NCBI GenBank assembly: GCA_934120015.1
Contig: CAKOTD010000005.1
Location: 1-54,226 of the forward strand
Direction of reading: 5' to 3'
Origin: an uncultured Bacilli bacterium
GTDB taxonomy: Bacteria > Bacillota_I > Bacilli_A > RF39 > UBA660
DNA: 54,226 bases
Shown in pieces: positions 23,488 through 32,027 of the stretch. The position numbers and the translations under genes were made by a program. Position 1 is the stretch's first letter. The number at the start of each line of letters is the position of its first letter. The notes under the pieces were generated by a model that saw only the letters and a list, made by a program, of their open reading frames with translations, was not told the DNA's origin and ran no database searches.

Positions 23488-25233
23488 TTAATCTCTCACT
23501 TTAATATGTACTTCTCGTAACTGTTGTTCAGAAAGTTCACTTGGACATCCCATCATCATATCTTGACCACTTACACTCATTGGGAATGCCTGAACTTCTC
23601 TTAAATTTGGTTCATCCTTTAAAAGCATAATAATTCTATCAATTCCTGGAGCCATTCCAGCATGAGGAGGTACACCATATTTAAAGGCATTATATAATGA
23701 TCTAAATCTTTCCTTAACTACATCTTTACTATATCCAACTAATTCAAAACCTTTTTCAAGACTTTCAATATCGTGATTACGAACAGCACCACTTGCCATT
23801 TCATACCCATTACATACAAAATCAAATTGGTACGCTAATATATCATCTATATTTGGATTGTCAAATGCTTCTTTTCCACCTTTTGGCATGCTAAATGGGT
23901 TATGGCAAAATTCATATTTTCTATTTTCATCATCATATTCAAACATTGGAAAATCATTTATAATACAAAATTCATATCTATCTTTATCAATTAAATTAAG
24001 TCTCTTTCCAAGTTCAGTTCTAATCATACCTGCTTGCTTTGCAGCATATTTTTCTTTCTTATCAGCAATAAAGAATAAAACACTTCCCACCTTTAAACCA
24101 GTTCTATTAATTAAAGCATTTCTATCTTCATCTGTTAAAAATTTATCAATAGGGCCCTTAAAAGAATTATCTTCTTCTACTGTAATATAACCTATACCAG
24201 GCATACCAATGCTCTTAGCATAATCAACTAATTCATTAAACCAACTATTTGATTTACTTGCTAAGTCATCTACCTTAATCCCTCTTACAGTTACGCCTCT
24301 AAATGGTTTAAATTCTGTATTAAGAAATAAATCACTTAAATCAATTATTTCCAAAGGATTTCTTAAATCTGGTTTATCTGTACCATATTTAAGCATTGCT
24401 TCCTTAAAAGATATTCTTCTAAATGGTCTTGAGCTTATTTCCCTATTACTAAAGTTTTTAAATGTTTCATAAAATACCTCTTCACCAACATTATACACAT
24501 CTTCCTCAGTAACAAAAGCCATTTCCATATCTAATTGGTAGAATTCAAGAGTTCTATCTGCACGACAATCTTCATCTCTAAAACATGGAGCAATTTGGTA
24601 ATATTTATCAAAACCGCTTACCATTAATAATTCCTTAAATACTTGAGGTGCCTGAGGTAATGCATAAAATTTACCTTTAAATTTACGAGATGGAATAATA
24701 AAATCTCTAGCTCCTTCTGGAGAAGATGCTGTTATTATTGGAGTTTGAACTTCAGTAAAATTCATAGAATCCATTTTATTTCTTAAGAACTTTAGTATTT
24801 TACTTCTTAAAACAATATTGCTATGAACCTTTTCATTACGTAAATCTAAATAACGATATTTTAATCTTACATCTTCTGATACCTCTTTAGAAGTCATAAT
24901 TTCAAAAGGTAATTCATTAGGTGCTTTCCCTAGTATTTCAAGTGAACTAACTAATACTTCTATAGTACCAGTTTTAATACGATTATTGTAATCTTCTTCT
25001 GCACGCTTACGAACCATACCAGTTATAGTAACACTAGATTCTCTCGTTAAATTATCAAATATATTCTCATCATTACTTACTAATTGAATAGTACCAGTTT
25101 CATCACGAAGGTCCACAAAGATGACTCCTCCATGATCACGAATATTTTCTATCCAACCTGCAAGTTTTATTTCTTTACCGGTATAATCTTCAGTAACTAA
25201 ACCGCAATAGTTTGTACGATATTTATTACTCAC
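23488..25233 (-). CDS. aspS: Aspartate--tRNA ligase, probably non-discriminating
   Basis: 581 residues, bacterial-type AspRS: OB-fold anticodon domain (1-105), class II core with motif 2 (FRDEDCRADRTLEFYQLDMEM), GAD insertion (about 280-415), and motif 3 (GMAPGIDRIIMLL). The anticodon domain has RDHGGVIF at about 32-39. His followed by Gly is the pattern reported for non-discriminating AspRS of bacteria using tRNA-dependent Asn synthesis, where discriminating enzymes have RDLGS. Its place directly after gatB (four bases) supports making Asp-tRNA(Asn) for GatCAB. Start appears to be GTG at 25233 after AGAGATGATTTT. The IS follows the stop codon within 20 bases. Confidence 0.96.
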   Translation of the reverse strand: MSNKYRTNYCGLVTEDYTGKEIKLAGWIENIRDHGGVIFVDLRDETGTIQLVSNDENIFDNLTRESSVTITGMVRKRAEEDYNNRIKTGTIEVLVSSLEILGKAPNELPFEIMTSKEVSEDVRLKYRYLDLRNEKVHSNIVLRSKILKFLRNKMDSMNFTEVQTPIITASSPEGARDFIIPSRKFKGKFYALPQAPQVFKELLMVSGFDKYYQIAPCFRDEDCRADRTLEFYQLDMEMAFVTEEDVYNVGEEVFYETFKNFSNREISSRPFRRISFKEAMLKYGTDKPDLRNPLEIIDLSDLFLNTEFKPFRGVTVRGIKVDDLASKSNSWFNELVDYAKSIGMPGIGYITVEEDNSFKGPIDKFLTDEDRNALINRTGLKVGSVLFFIADKKEKYAAKQAGMIRTELGKRLNLIDKDRYEFCIINDFPMFEYDDENRKYEFCHNPFSMPKGGKEAFDNPNIDDILAYQFDFVCNGYEMASGAVRNHDIESLEKGFELVGYSKDVVKERFRSLYNAFKYGVPPHAGMAPGIDRIIMLLKDEPNLREVQAFPMSVSGQDMMMGCPSELSEQQLREVHIKVRD

Positions 25234-25237
25234 AAAA

Positions 25238-26692
25238 TCATCTCTTTTCTATTTCTTCACTAATTATTTTTGCAGTAAGTGATGGATTTGCTTGACCACG
25301 AGTAGCTTTCATAACCTGACCAACAAAGAAATCAAATACAGGTTTACCTTTTCTGTGAGCTTCTATTAGATCTAAATGCTCATCAAGAACTTTTACAACA
25401 ATTTCTCTAATTGCTCCATCATCACCAATTTGTTTCATACCAAGTTCTTCAACTAATTTTGCTGGTTCTTTACCTTCTTCTACTGATTTATAAAATACTT
25501 CCTTACCCTGTTTAGAAGAAATCTTCCCATCATCTACCATATTAATTAAATTAGCTAATAAATTTGGTGTAACAAATATGTCACTAATTTGTAATTCATG
25601 TTTGTTTAAATAACCCAAAATAGTACTTGTAATCCAGTTAGATGCAGACTTAGGATTTGCGCCACTCTTTATAGTTTCCTCATAATAGTCAGCAACTATT
25701 TTCTCTTTAACTAATATTGTAGCATCATAATTAGATATTCCATATTCAGTAATATATTTTTCTTTTCTCTCATTTGCTAAAGCAGGTATAGCTTTTTTAA
25801 TATCTTGAATCCAAGTTTCAGATAATTTAAATTTAGGAATATTTGGTTCAATAAAATATTTATAATCAATGGCATCAACTTTACTACGCATATAAATAGT
25901 AGTACCGCTTTCTTCATCCCAGCGTCTAGTTTGTTGTTCCATTTCCTCATATTTACCATTCTCTTTTAATTGAGTTTGTCTAACTATTTCATAGTTGATA
26001 GCGTCTCTTACTCCACCAAATGAATTTACATTCTTAATTTCAACCTTCGTACCCCAATTCTCTTCTTTTGATTCATCAAGTGAAGCCTCCATAATAGAAA
26101 CATTGACATCACATCTTATTTGTCCCTTTTTACTATCGGCTTCACTAATACCTGCATATTGATAAATTGAACGCATTGTTTCAAGGAAAGCAACAGCTTC
26201 ATCAGCAGAACGAAAATCTGGATAAGTAACCAACTCAAGAAGTGGTACACCTGCTCTATTATAATCAATAGTTGATGTAGTAGCATAATGATCTAAACTA
26301 GCTGCATCTTCCTCAAGGTGAATATTATTAATCCTTACAATTTTTTCTTCCCCATTACAATCATATTTTAAACTTCCATAAATACCTACTGGGGCAGGTT
26401 TTGTTTCTTGAGTTATTTGAAAACCTTTTGGTAAATCTGGATAATAATAATTCTTTCTCTCAAAATAAATATACTCTGGTTGCTTACAATTTAATATTAT
26501 ACTTGCCATTAAAGCTTTTTTTACAGCTTCTTTGTTTATTACAGGAAGAGTTCCGGGAAAAGCCATATCAACAGGTCTTATATTTGTATTAGGAATTTCT
26601 GAATAACAATTTGCAGCAGATGAAAATACTTTAGTATTAGTTTCACTGATTTCACAGTGCATTTCAAGTCCAATTAAAACTTTATAATTCAT
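25238..26692 (-). CDS. gatB: Asp/Glu-tRNA amidotransferase subunit B
   Basis: 484 residues, normal length. It has the GatB signature IGLEMHCEISETNTKVF, FERKNYYYPDLPKGFQITQ, NIHLEEDAASLDH, DYNRAGVPLLELVT and the C-terminal GatB/YqeY tail (VGQVMKATRGQANPSLT). GatB binds the mischarged tRNA, phosphorylates the side chain and accepts ammonia from GatA. Its ATG overlaps the gatA stop as TAATG, so the two are translationally coupled. Confidence 0.97.
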   Translation of the reverse strand: MNYKVLIGLEMHCEISETNTKVFSSAANCYSEIPNTNIRPVDMAFPGTLPVINKEAVKKALMASIILNCKQPEYIYFERKNYYYPDLPKGFQITQETKPAPVGIYGSLKYDCNGEEKIVRINNIHLEEDAASLDHYATTSTIDYNRAGVPLLELVTYPDFRSADEAVAFLETMRSIYQYAGISEADSKKGQIRCDVNVSIMEASLDESKEENWGTKVEIKNVNSFGGVRDAINYEIVRQTQLKENGKYEEMEQQTRRWDEESGTTIYMRSKVDAIDYKYFIEPNIPKFKLSETWIQDIKKAIPALANERKEKYITEYGISNYDATILVKEKIVADYYEETIKSGANPKSASNWITSTILGYLNKHELQISDIFVTPNLLANLINMVDDGKISSKQGKEVFYKSVEEGKEPAKLVEELGMKQIGDDGAIREIVVKVLDEHLDLIEAHRKGKPVFDFFVGQVMKATRGQANPSLTAKIISEEIEKR

Positions 26693-28149
26693 TATTTTCC
26701 CTCCCTAGCAATCATATTTTTAAAATTCATTTTTTCTTCCAAAGCATAGGCAATATTTAAAACATTAGCATCATCATAACATGCACCCGTAATATTTACG
26801 CCAACAGGAAGTCCATCTATCAAACCATTAGGTATTGTAATTGAAGGAAATCCTCCAAAATTACCAATTTGTAAATGTTCTTCTAAGGCAGAGATATTTT
26901 CATTAAGCATATCAAGGGAGCCATCTAAATGTTTTGCTGGACCACTACCTACAGGTAAAATTACACCATCATATTCTTTAAACAAATTTTTCCATGTATC
27001 AACAAGTAATCTTCTTACTCTTTGAGCATTAAAGAAGTATCTATTTTTATTTTGGGCTTGAAGCACATAGGAACCTATTACAAATCTTCTCTTAATAAGA
27101 GGTGAAAAACCAGTAGTACGATAATTCTTCATCATATCAATATAATTATCACCAGCACCACGAGGTCCAAAAATTATACCTGTTAAATTAGACATGTTAG
27201 ATGTTGCTTCGGCACAAGAAATAACTACATAAACTGAAGCAACTGCATCTAATAATTTCTTATCAACCGAAACTTCTTCAACTTCTATTCCTAATTCTTT
27301 ACATTTCTCAAGAGTTAATTTAAAATTTTCTAAATGCTTTCTTAATTGCTCAGTAGCATGTGGATACATTGATATATCACATAGTTCTTTAACATAACAA
27401 AGTTTTTTGCCCTTTACACTAGTACCTAAAGACTCATATAAATGAATATCTTTGGAATCCCAACTTGTCATATCATTTTTATCAATACCTTTCATATTAT
27501 CAACAACAATTGCAGCATCTTCTACACATCTTGATAATACTCCACAATGATCCAAGCTAGAAGCAAATGGGAATAATCCATATCTTGAAATCATTCCATA
27601 TGTTGGTTTATAACCGACAATTCCACAATAAGCAGCCGGTTTACGAATTGAATCACCTGTGTCACTACCTGTTGCATAAGGGTATACTCCTGCAGCAACT
27701 GCTGCAGCACTACCAGCTGATGAGCCAGCACACATTCTCGTTTCATCCCATGGATTTTTTACAACACCTGTATGACCAGTTGTCCCTGTTCCACCCATTC
27801 CAAATTCATCCATTACAGTTTTATTAACAGCTACTGCACCAGCTTTTTCAAGATTAAGAATTGCAGTTGCTGAAAAAAATGGAACATAATCCTTAAGCGT
27901 ATTACTAGATCCTGTACTAAGTATTCCTTTTGTACTATAATTATCTTTTATACCATACGGAATTCCAGACAACAAGTTATCAGTAACATTTCCTCCTTTT
28001 GCATCATCTAATATTGTTACAAAAGCATTACATTTATCTTGTACTTCATGTGATTTAAGAAGAGATTCTTTTACTAACTCCTCACTTGTTACTTCACCTT
28101 TAACAAGAGCCTCATGTATTTCTTTTATTGTTCTATTCATATATTCCAT
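26692..28149 (-). CDS. gatA: Asp/Glu-tRNA amidotransferase subunit A
   Basis: 485 residues, an amidase-signature protein that releases ammonia from Gln or Asn. The catalytic Lys is in GIPYGIKDNY (about K68), with CAGSSAGSAAAV holding the cis-Ser and GSDTGDSIRKPAAYCG the nucleophile. The last motif has Asp where many bacteria have Gly (GSDTGGSIR) and Lys for Gln; I believe this variant is known in Mollicutes-related lineages and does not indicate loss. The start ATG at 28149 overlaps the region just past gatC with GGTGGGTTAAT in front. Confidence 0.97.
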   Translation of the reverse strand: MEYMNRTIKEIHEALVKGEVTSEELVKESLLKSHEVQDKCNAFVTILDDAKGGNVTDNLLSGIPYGIKDNYSTKGILSTGSSNTLKDYVPFFSATAILNLEKAGAVAVNKTVMDEFGMGGTGTTGHTGVVKNPWDETRMCAGSSAGSAAAVAAGVYPYATGSDTGDSIRKPAAYCGIVGYKPTYGMISRYGLFPFASSLDHCGVLSRCVEDAAIVVDNMKGIDKNDMTSWDSKDIHLYESLGTSVKGKKLCYVKELCDISMYPHATEQLRKHLENFKLTLEKCKELGIEVEEVSVDKKLLDAVASVYVVISCAEATSNMSNLTGIIFGPRGAGDNYIDMMKNYRTTGFSPLIKRRFVIGSYVLQAQNKNRYFFNAQRVRRLLVDTWKNLFKEYDGVILPVGSGPAKHLDGSLDMLNENISALEEHLQIGNFGGFPSITIPNGLIDGLPVGVNITGACYDDANVLNIAYALEEKMNFKNMIAREGK

Positions 28150-28150
28150 A

Positions 28151-28447
28151 TTAACCCACCACCTTTGGTACTTCTACTTCGCGTTCATTATACTGATCAC
28201 AATTCTGTAATAATTCTTCAATTGGAACACTATCTTCTACAACATCTTCTCTTAACTCATATACAAAATCATCTAAGCAATGAGACATAGGTTCTACTTC
28301 TTCAATATTAGGAATTTGATTAATTATATCAATAGTTGAATCAATAATTTCAAATTCATCTAATACCATCTTATTTTCTTCTTCTGTCAAACCAATTAAC
28401 AACTTATCTGCATAGTCATTAACCATTTCTTTAGTAAATTTACCCAT
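28151..28447 (-). CDS. gatC: Asp/Glu-tRNA amidotransferase subunit C
   Basis: 98 residues. The small GatC clamp between GatA and GatB: MVNDYADKLLIGLTEEE, FEIIDSTIDIINQIPNIEEVEPMSH (quoted in part) and DCVxxS-like VVEDSVPIEELLQN are family features. Start chosen at ATG 28447 because AAGGAGGAATTT stands in front; an upstream in-frame ATG at 28474 lies across the hairpin and lacks a binding site. First enzyme gene after the two tRNA-Asn genes. Confidence 0.95.
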   Translation of the reverse strand: MGKFTKEMVNDYADKLLIGLTEEENKMVLDEFEIIDSTIDIINQIPNIEEVEPMSHCLDDFVYELREDVVEDSVPIEELLQNCDQYNEREVEVPKVVG

Positions 28448-28465
28448 AAATTCCTCCTTAATATA

Positions 28466-28497
28466 ATAAAACAAGCCCTAAATATATAGGACTTGTT
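28466..28497 (-). terminator. Hairpin between tRNA-Asn and gatC
   Basis: AACAAGTCCT-ATATATTT-AGGGCTTGTT (one G-U) followed by TTATTAT on the minus strand. It looks like a partial terminator or processing signal that would make more tRNA than gatCAB-aspS mRNA from the same promoter. Confidence 0.65.
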
Positions 28498-28507
28498 AAT
28501 TCATAAA

Positions 28508-28583
28508 TGGCGCCTGATGTAGGACTCGAACCTACGACCTATCGGTTAACAGCCGAGTGCTCTACCGACTGAGCTAATCAGGC
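28508..28583 (-). tRNA. tRNA-Asn (GTT anticodon), copy 2
   Basis: 76 nt. Acceptor GCCTGAT/ATCAGGC, D arm TTAGCTCAGTCGGTAGAGC, anticodon loop CTGTTAA (GTT), T arm GTAGG-TTCGAGT-CCTAC, discriminator G, encoded CCA. The first pair is G1-C72. The anticodon stem has a C27-U43 mismatch. Confidence 0.96.
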
Positions 28584-28590
28584 ATATAAA

Positions 28591-28666
28591 TGGCGCTCAA
28601 TGTAGGACTCGGACCTACGACCCTGCGGTTAACAGCCGCATGCTCTACCGACTGAGCTAATTGAGC
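28591..28666 (-). tRNA. tRNA-Asn (GTT anticodon), copy 1, with C55
   Basis: 76 nt. Acceptor GCTCAAT/ATTGAGC, anticodon arm TGCGG-CTGTTAA-CCGCA, discriminator G, encoded CCA. The T loop reads TCCGAGT where the other copy has TTCGAGT, so the nearly universal U55 (pseudouridine) is C. The first pair is G1-C72. D arm identical to copy 2. Confidence 0.93.
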
Positions 28667-28676
28667 ATTTAATAAT

Positions 28677-28885
28677 GTCCTATAAAGGGACGAATATTAA
28701 TCCGCGGTACCACCCAATTTGTCTAATGACCACTCTTGGTAATATGATAACGGATTACTTCCGGCTTATTCTACTAAATTTCGATAAGCAACTCCATGGT
28801 GTTATTCATATTAGCCTTATTATTAGGATTCCACCAGCCCTAACTCTCTTAGAATAGTATCTAATATTACTTCTCCATTTCTTCG
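28677..28885 (-). promoter_or_regulatory. T-box riboswitch leader of the tRNA-Asn/gatCAB/aspS unit
   Basis: On the minus strand the antiterminator box TGGGTGGTACCGCGG (28702-28716) is unmistakable. Stem I is recognisable from ATTCTA/TAGAAT at its base, the AGAGAG loop-E motif, and GGTGGAA (GGUGNRA) near the apex. The specifier-side window reads TCGAAATTTAG (28774-28784), containing GAA, AAA and AAT in overlapping frames; AAT would fit Asn but I cannot fix the frame. The antiterminator base that pairs with the discriminator is T, whereas both tRNA-Asn have G73. The terminator stem GTCC/GGAC (28677-28691) is short, with no T run. Confidence 0.88.
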
Positions 28886-28904
28886 TCTTTAAATGACTAT
28901 TCAA

Positions 28905-28934
28905 AGTATATAACAAAATGGTTTTAATTGTCAA
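28905..28934 (-). promoter_or_regulatory. Promoter of the T-box/tRNA-Asn/gatCAB unit
   Basis: TTGACA and TATACT with an 18-base spacer on the minus strand, about 20 bases before stem I of the T-box. The gap from here to the htrA terminator (28935-29061) is AT-rich with nothing else seen. Confidence 0.8.
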
Positions 28935-29061
28935 TAATTTTTCTTAAATTAATTATTTTTTATATATATTCACTACAATATTAAGAATATGTTAATAATG
29001 ATGTTTATAGAATTAAAAACTGACATTATTGTTTTCTTCAATATAATTTTTTCATGACATC

Positions 29062-29088
29062 AAAAAAGGAATAATAAATAATTATCCC
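29062..29088 (-). terminator. Terminator of the htrA gene
   Basis: GGGATAA-TTATTTA-TTATTCC (one G-U) followed by TTTTTTG on the minus strand. The TAA stop of htrA lies in the 5' arm. Confidence 0.75.
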
Positions 29089-30170
29089 TCATTTGCTTTA
29101 TCGAGAGTAAGCTCAAGTTCTATTTGCTTACCATCCCTAATTACTTTTAATTTAATTTTACTTCCTATTTCATACTTATATAATAAATAGCGCAAATGAC
29201 TTGAATCCTCAATTTTATTATCATCTATAGCTACTATAACATCACCCTTTTTTAAACCTGCAGTAGCAGCCGGATAACCATCTTCAACCTTTAGAATAAC
29301 ACTACCATAACTAATATCACCATCTAAATATATTTTATTTAGATATAAACTGTATGTATTATCAACATCTGCAAGTTCAACACCAATTACTGGTCTTTTT
29401 ATATCTTCACCTTTTTCAAGTGAAGGTGCATAATTCATTGCTATTTCAATTGGAATGGCAAATCCCATACCTTCTATTTCATTTTCTACTAACTTTAAAG
29501 AAATTATACCTATTACTTCACCGTTTACATTAACAAGAGGACCACCACTATTTCCAGGGTTAACAGCAGCATCAGTCTGCAATACTTCCATACGATAAGT
29601 CCCTGAATTTAGTGATACACTAACAGTTCTATCTTTACCAGATAAAATTCCCTTAGTTACTGTACCCATATATTCTGATCCAAGAGGAGAACCTATAGTA
29701 AATACCGTATCTCCTATTTCCATGTCAGCAGCCTTACCAATTTCCGCCGTAGACACTACAAAATTTAAATCTACTTGCAATACTGCAATATCAGCATACT
29801 CATCACTTCCAAGAAGAGTTGCCTCAACTACTACACCAGCTGTATTAGTCACTTTAATAGATTTGGCAGTCTCTATTACATGATGGTTAGTCATAATATA
29901 ACCATATTTATCATCAGTCTTATATACAAACCCAGTACCACTACCAATTAATCTTGAACCTACATAAGTCTCAACTAATACAGTTGAATCATAAACTTTA
30001 GAAACAGATTCTTTTATGGTATTTTCTTCAACTATACTTACTTCTTTAACAACCTTTTCCTTATTTAAATCAAGTTTGTCTATTTTATAATCAACAATAA
30101 CAAATGTTAAAACTGAATTTAAAGACAAACACACAAAAATTGTTATTACATAGAACAATTTATTCTTCAT
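29082..30170 (-). CDS. HtrA/DegP-type membrane serine protease with PDZ domain
   Basis: 362 residues. One N-terminal membrane span (about 5-27), a linker, then a trypsin-like S1C domain with catalytic triad H97 (TNHHVIE), D127 (YADIAVL) and S208 (NPGNSGGPL). A single PDZ domain occupies about 265-355 (VGVELADV...GYPAATAGLKKGDVIVAIDD). This is the plan of B. subtilis HtrA/YyxA: an envelope protease degrading misfolded secreted proteins, facing outward. Its gene follows the Abi_2 gene by ten bases. The ribosome binding site is AGGAGGGATTTT. Confidence 0.94.
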   Translation of the reverse strand: MKNKLFYVITIFVCLSLNSVLTFVIVDYKIDKLDLNKEKVVKEVSIVEENTIKESVSKVYDSTVLVETYVGSRLIGSGTGFVYKTDDKYGYIMTNHHVIETAKSIKVTNTAGVVVEATLLGSDEYADIAVLQVDLNFVVSTAEIGKAADMEIGDTVFTIGSPLGSEYMGTVTKGILSGKDRTVSVSLNSGTYRMEVLQTDAAVNPGNSGGPLVNVNGEVIGIISLKLVENEIEGMGFAIPIEIAMNYAPSLEKGEDIKRPVIGVELADVDNTYSLYLNKIYLDGDISYGSVILKVEDGYPAATAGLKKGDVIVAIDDNKIEDSSHLRYLLYKYEIGSKIKLKVIRDGKQIELELTLDKANEG

Positions 30171-30180
30171 AAAATCCCTC

Positions 30181-31113
30181 CTATTGCATATATACTATTT
30201 CGTTCCAATTATCAGGAAAGCCAATTTTATTTAAAATAGAACTTAATGGTATAACATTAATTATACTATCTAACAAGTTAATTTCATATTCAATCTCATT
30301 AACAACCATTTTAAACTCATCATTAGTTAACATTCTTCTCATTATAATTATAAGTGCATACAAGTCATTTTTACCATAATGATATTCATCTTCTATTTTT
30401 TCAATACCAAGTTTATAATGATAACTACTATCTGGAATAGCACGATTTGTTCTATGGTCATATAAAATATCCTCATGAGCACATAAATTTCTAAAATTTG
30501 CAAGTAGAGATAAATAAATCTCTAATGTTTCAGTATCTAAATCATAAAAATTAGCAATTGCTTTTTTATCTTCATTCTTTAGAATTGCATACAACTCTGA
30601 AATAATACCAAGAGATAATACTTTCACCAAAATCCACATAGGTATATAACCATAATTAGAAATATAATGTAATGTTGCAGAATGTTTTTTTCCATTGATT
30701 CTAATTTGTCTTTTCATTTTACTAAGCACATCATTTACCTGTCTTGTCCTTAGTGGATCACTAGTAAAATTACTTGGAACCAAATAATCTTTATCATTAA
30801 AGCCATATTTTTTAGATAATTGGTAACTTATAATTGATTTAATATTATTTTCAATAATAAGTATATTCTTAAACATAATATTCCTCATGTGTCTATCAAA
30901 GCTAAAAACACCATACAATTCTGAAAACGTAGTACCTGGAATAAAATTTTTAGGTTTGCTTGGATTCATAAAAAAATGTCTATAACCACTTACAAAAAAG
31001 TAATTTTCACGAAGAAGTATATCTTTGGCAGCCATTTCATCATCAATCATTAATCCTTTGTTTCTAAGTATTTCAATCTGTTCATCAAGATTCTTAAAAA
31101 TTTTATTTGCCAT
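30181..31113 (-). CDS. Abi_2 (AbiD/AbiF-like) HEPN protein
   Basis: About 310 residues. The N-terminus (FKNLDEQIEILRNKGLMI), ENYFFVSGYRHFF, FDRHMRNIMFKNILIIENNI and the C-terminal NFRNLCAHEDILYDHR are hallmarks of the Abi_2 family of abortive-infection proteins. RNLCAH is the RxxxxH active-site motif of HEPN ribonucleases. In lactococcal relatives such proteins block phage growth by damaging the host. No antitoxin or methylase partner is seen, and the gene is in a two-gene unit with htrA. Start taken as ATG 31113 (MANKIF); GTG 31125 after AAAAGGG is also possible. Confidence 0.85.
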   Translation of the reverse strand: MANKIFKNLDEQIEILRNKGLMIDDEMAAKDILLRENYFFVSGYRHFFMNPSKPKNFIPGTTFSELYGVFSFDRHMRNIMFKNILIIENNIKSIISYQLSKKYGFNDKDYLVPSNFTSDPLRTRQVNDVLSKMKRQIRINGKKHSATLHYISNYGYIPMWILVKVLSLGIISELYAILKNEDKKAIANFYDLDTETLEIYLSLLANFRNLCAHEDILYDHRTNRAIPDSSYHYKLGIEKIEDEYHYGKNDLYALIIIMRRMLTNDEFKMVVNEIEYEINLLDSIINVIPLSSILNKIGFPDNWNEIVYMQ

Positions 31114-31267
31114 ACCTTTATGCACCCCTTTTAACTATTATTTTCCATTTTCAGTATAACATACATAACCCAAAAGATAAATTATGTTATAGTTAAAAAG
31201 TGTAAACAACCTGTAACACAATAATGATTTTATACCTAAAATATGTAATTTTTGTGGAATTTTTATG

Positions 31268-31930
31268 TTATTTAGTCAAATATTCTTCTATTCCATTAGC
31301 AATCGAAAGAGCTGCTTTTTGCCTATAACTATCTTTCATTAATAAATATCTTTCACTTGCATTAGAAATAAAACCTACTTCTACTAATACCCCAGGTCTT
31401 TTAACCCTTTTGTGCAAATACATATCTTTGATTTCCTTATATTTTCTATCTGTTTTTAAATCCTTTGAAAGTCTTTGTTGCATAATTTCAGCAATTAATT
31501 TATTCTGAGGATTTATATCATCATAAAAAACTTGAGCACCACTCCATATACCTGTAGACTCAGCATTTAAATGAATTGATACATAAATATCACACATTGA
31601 GTCATTTATAATATTTGCCCTTCTTGATAAATCACTTCTTTTTCTAGCAGAAGCTCCAGGTAACGATAAATCATAGTTGCCATCTCTTGTTAGATAAACT
31701 ACCCCTCCTCTACTAGTTAAAATATCAGATATTTTTTTTGATATGTCAAGATTGATATCAGCTTCATATACATTTTTATACAAAGCACCGGGATCAACTC
31801 CACCGTGTCCAGGATCTATGTAGATAACTTTCCCAATAAGAGATAATTCATTATTATCCGCATATATAGTTTTAAAGCAGAAGATACCAGTAATTATTAA
31901 AATTAAAACAAACAATTTATATTTAAACAT
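31268..31930 (-). CDS. cwlD: N-acetylmuramoyl-L-alanine amidase CwlD
   Basis: 220 residues. An N-terminal signal/anchor (5-22) and a complete Amidase_3 domain: YIDPGHGGVDPGA (first zinc His, about H42), NVYEADINL (zinc Glu), SIHLNAE (second His) and GVLVEVGFISN (catalytic Glu). The insert GASARKRSDLSRRANIIND, with RKRxDL, is typical of CwlD, which with PdaA makes the muramic-lactam of the spore cortex that CwlJ/SleB later recognise. Size agrees with B. subtilis CwlD (237 aa). Start at ATG 31930, after GGTGAGAT; the upstream TTG is less likely. Confidence 0.88.
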   Translation of the reverse strand: MFKYKLFVLILIITGIFCFKTIYADNNELSLIGKVIYIDPGHGGVDPGALYKNVYEADINLDISKKISDILTSRGGVVYLTRDGNYDLSLPGASARKRSDLSRRANIINDSMCDIYVSIHLNAESTGIWSGAQVFYDDINPQNKLIAEIMQQRLSKDLKTDRKYKEIKDMYLHKRVKRPGVLVEVGFISNASERYLLMKDSYRQKAALSIANGIEEYLTK

Positions 31931-31954
31931 ATATCTCACCAATATAAATATATG

Positions 31955-31978
31955 AAAAAAGAATACTTTAAAGTATTC
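31955..31978 (-). terminator. Terminator of the 251-aa gene
   Basis: GAATACT-TTAA-AGTATTC followed by TTTTTTC on the minus strand. Confidence 0.85.
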
Positions 31979-32027
31979 AATTAAATAACCAATCCAATGA
32001 AAGTATAAAAAGATTATAAATGCACTT

